Positions 61,670-64,000 of a stretch of 64,000 bases of DNA are shown piece after piece. Under the pieces are notes generated by a model. The model searched no databases. It was not told the DNA's origin and saw only the letters and a list, made by a program, of their open reading frames with translations. Positions within the stretch are counted from its first letter, which is position 1. Each line of letters opens with the position of its first letter. The DNA is taken from assembly GCA_963966185.1 (NCBI GenBank), contig CAWZYM010000390.1:124001-188000 (forward strand), read 5' to 3'. Source of the DNA: Rhabditoides inermis. Its lineage: Eukaryota; Nematoda; Chromadorea; Rhabditida; Rhabditidae. Position numbers and translations under genes: made by a program.

Positions 61670-61834
61670 TACAGCTGCAAACGAAACAAAACAACTTTAT
61701 AATAACAAATATTATTAAACAAGGAAAACAACTCTATAACTAGTGCTACACCTATCCTATGAACTAGATTCAACCCGCGATCATACATCTACACATGGTT
61801 CCCACGACTAATGGGTGGGAGAGTGAATGGGCTC

Positions 61835-63972
61835 TCATTCAGTGTCGGCTTGTCGGATCATCTTCTCCAGTCTCTCTGCTTCCCTGCCCGCATTCGCAGC
61901 CACTCCGCGAGCCTGTTCCGCCTTCTTCGCATTCTTCGCCACCACAGACGCCTTCACCTGCAATCTCCCTCAAGTACTACCTCCTCATCTCCCTTCCCCA
62001 CCTTTCCGTTCTTCCCGTCCCTCTCCACCATCTTCTCATATGACTCCGCCTTCTCTCCAAACTGTCTCTGCCGTTCCCTACTCCTCTCCATCTGAGTACG
62101 CAGGCGAGCAATGAAATCAGCACGGTGCGACTCCTGCAAACGTATCTCGGATTATGATGAACCACAACAAACATAGCAAAGAACATACCTCGACTCTCAT
62201 GGCGAGCTTTCCCGCCCTGCCGGGCACAGCGACGGGCACAGACCCCGCCTCCACCTCCTCGTCCGCCCCCCGCACTCCCGTGATCTTCAGCCCGCACAGC
62301 GAATCCAGCACGTCGGCCAAGTCATCCAAGGAAGGACCCGACATGTGAAGGGTGCCTCGACGAAACACATTCAAACAATAAACAATAACAATCTGAACCT
62401 TCAAACTCCATTCTAGTGGGCATGGCGAGTTGTATCTTGGCGGCGCGGACTGCGGCCGTCACAGCCAGCACGTGCTGCATCCTCTCCTCCAGGTCACCGT
62501 CCACTAGCGACGGGTCAGCCTACAACAATCACCACCTGACTCACTCTCCCCACTGCTCACCTTGACCACCCTGTCGTACATGTTCTCTCCTGTCTGCAGT
62601 CTCTCGAACAGATGTTCCGACACGAACGGCATGAAGACGGAGAGCTGTGCGAGCAGCGTGGGCACAGCCTCGTCCAGTGTCGCCGCCACCTGCCCAATCC
62701 TCGCGTCGTTCCCGCTCCACAACGCCTTCTTCGTCGTCTCCTGAAACACGTATTAGTATCTTGCATCCGAGCATCAAACGTGGAAGACGTACCAGGTACA
62801 CATCACACAGGTTGGCGAGGAATGTGCGATGTATGGCTTGGAATGCGAGATGGGGCTGTGGAGAGTCTCCGCCCATGTACTCATCCACTTGCTGTATACA
62901 ACGATGTACGCGGGACAGCAGCCACGCATCCGCCCTGTGCCTCTCTCCCTTCTCTTCCTTCGATCCCGCCCCGCGCTTCTCCCGCACTTGCTCCACGTAC
63001 GCAGCCAGATTCCACAGCTTGTTGCAAAATCTGAGAACACGCATATTACATCAATGAGGATATAGTGGTGCTCACTTGAGTCCCTCATCCGCCAGAGCCG
63101 CAATGTCAATGGGCACATCTGCCGCACACACATCGTGTCGCAGAAGGGCAAACCTGCAACATTCGTATTCTACACACCCATACATATCTTCCCAACGTAC
63201 CTGAGTGCATCCGCGCCACTCCTGGGGATTCCCTTGGGAAAGCGAGCGGACATATCCTTGCGAGCAGTAACTGCAATACTCCCCAATCTCTCAATGCAAC
63301 CGAACTAAACTATATTATAGATAACTCCTTTTCACCCACCCTTCTCCTTGTCAGGCAGCGGACTCGCCTCCAGCTGCGCAAGCATCTTCTCCAGACTGAT
63401 TCCATCCAACACATCCAGTGGGTCCACCACATTCCCCAGTGACTTGCTCATCTTCCGCCCCGAGCCATCCCGCACCAGTCCGTGCAGCAACACACGAGAA
63501 AACGGAACAACACCCGACAACCTACAACATAAAATTATTGCACGAACGATGTTCAGCAACATACCTCTGGGTCATTATGATCATCCGAGCGACCCAGAAT
63601 CCGAGGATGTCGTGTCCAGTCTCCATGACGTCTATGGGAGGACGACGGGGGTCGAATCGTCCTTCCATCCATCCAGCAGTGACAAGAGGAACGAGGGAGG
63701 AGGAAAACCACGTGTCCAACACGTCCGTCTCCTGTTCAATACCGCCCTCACCCAGGGACACGCGGGCAGCACGTTCACTCTCCGCCACAACCCAACTGAA
63801 ACAAGACATGTACAAAAACAACTATCCGAGGCTCTTACCCGTCGTTGTCTCCGTGCTTCCTCCAGGCAGGAATGCGGTGTCCCCAGTCCAGTTGCCGACT
63901 CAGACACCACGGCTCCGTGTACGCCAGCCAGTCCAGAAGGCGCTGCGTTTGCGAAGCCGGCGCAATCACTAT
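61835..63972 (-). CDS. vars: Valyl-tRNA synthetase, C-terminal two-thirds (5' end outside the window)
   Basis: This class Ia aminoacyl-tRNA synthetase charges tRNA-Val. The visible part starts in the catalytic core: [55 protein letters not shown] and [17 protein letters not shown] (the KMSKS loop). The anticodon-binding domain follows: [31 protein letters not shown] and [19 protein letters not shown]. The C-terminal coiled coil has EARAN-like helices ([38 protein letters not shown]), as in valyl-tRNA synthetases. The HIGH motif and editing domain would be beyond 64000. About ten short introns interrupt it. It could be the cytosolic enzyme, but the compartment cannot be judged without the N-terminus. 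Confidence 0.93.
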
Positions 63973-64000
63973 CTGGAAATCGTGTATGACACACACGCAT

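Overview
This window is nuclear DNA of a small-genome animal, almost certainly a nematode. The evidence is the gene set (ODR-2/HOT-type Ly6 protein, HIS-24-like histone H1, TIL-domain secreted proteins, nidogen, SMOC, multi-exon globin, FMRFamide-type receptor), very short introns (mode about 40-50 nt), a splice-acceptor motif just before many start codons (as expected for spliced-leader addition), and closely packed genes on both strands. Exon GC is fairly high and GA/CT microsatellites are abundant, as in some diplogastrid nematodes such as Pristionchus. That placement is inference; the species cannot be named from the sequence alone. All gene models were assembled by hand from open frames, splice sites and intron phase. 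Start codons and a few small exons are the least certain parts.

Layout. 0.8-2.8 kb (+): ODR-2/HOT-like Ly6 GPI-anchored protein. 3.1-5.4 kb (-): secreted von Willebrand A domain protein. 5.8-7.7 kb (-): complete Rab1 GTPase. 8.8-11.6 kb (+): BTBD7/HPO-9 orthologue. 11.8-13.6 kb (-): rhodopsin-like receptor. 13.8-16.6 kb (-): two secreted TIL-domain proteins. 17.0-24.1 kb (-): nidogen with 14 EGF-like modules and what looks like an internal alternative promoter. 25.4-27.8 kb (+): PAF1. 28.3-30.3 kb (+): SMOC. 32.2-36.6 kb (+): peptide-receptor-like GPCR. 39.6-44.2 kb (+): arylsulfatase. 44.7-46.6 kb (-): globin-domain protein. 47.9-48.5 kb (-): histone H1. 50.0-54.3 kb (-): RING-finger protein whose large intron holds an opposite-strand membrane-protein gene (51.2-53.1 kb, +). 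54.8-56.9 kb (-): unrecognised nuclear-type protein. 57.2-59.4 kb: two GC-rich palindromic islands around unrecognised coding remnants. 59.6-61.7 kb (-): ALG12 mannosyltransferase. 61.8 kb to the window edge (-): valyl-tRNA synthetase, 5' end missing.

The genes are mostly unrelated housekeeping and neuronal or extracellular-matrix genes, so there is no single pathway. Two themes recur. One is secreted or basement-membrane biology (nidogen, SMOC, VWA, TIL proteins). The other is a probable two-gene operon (valyl-tRNA synthetase then ALG12, 165 nt apart).

The most interesting signals are non-genic. There are at least three short inverted-repeat elements with TTAA target sites, one of which makes up about 90 percent of a nidogen intron and carries a tRNA-like segment. 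A second element family has both copies in introns. Five introns appear to use GC-AG splice sites. A 94-bp near-perfect hairpin lies in a receptor intron. A nested gene carries a small duplicated piece of its host gene.
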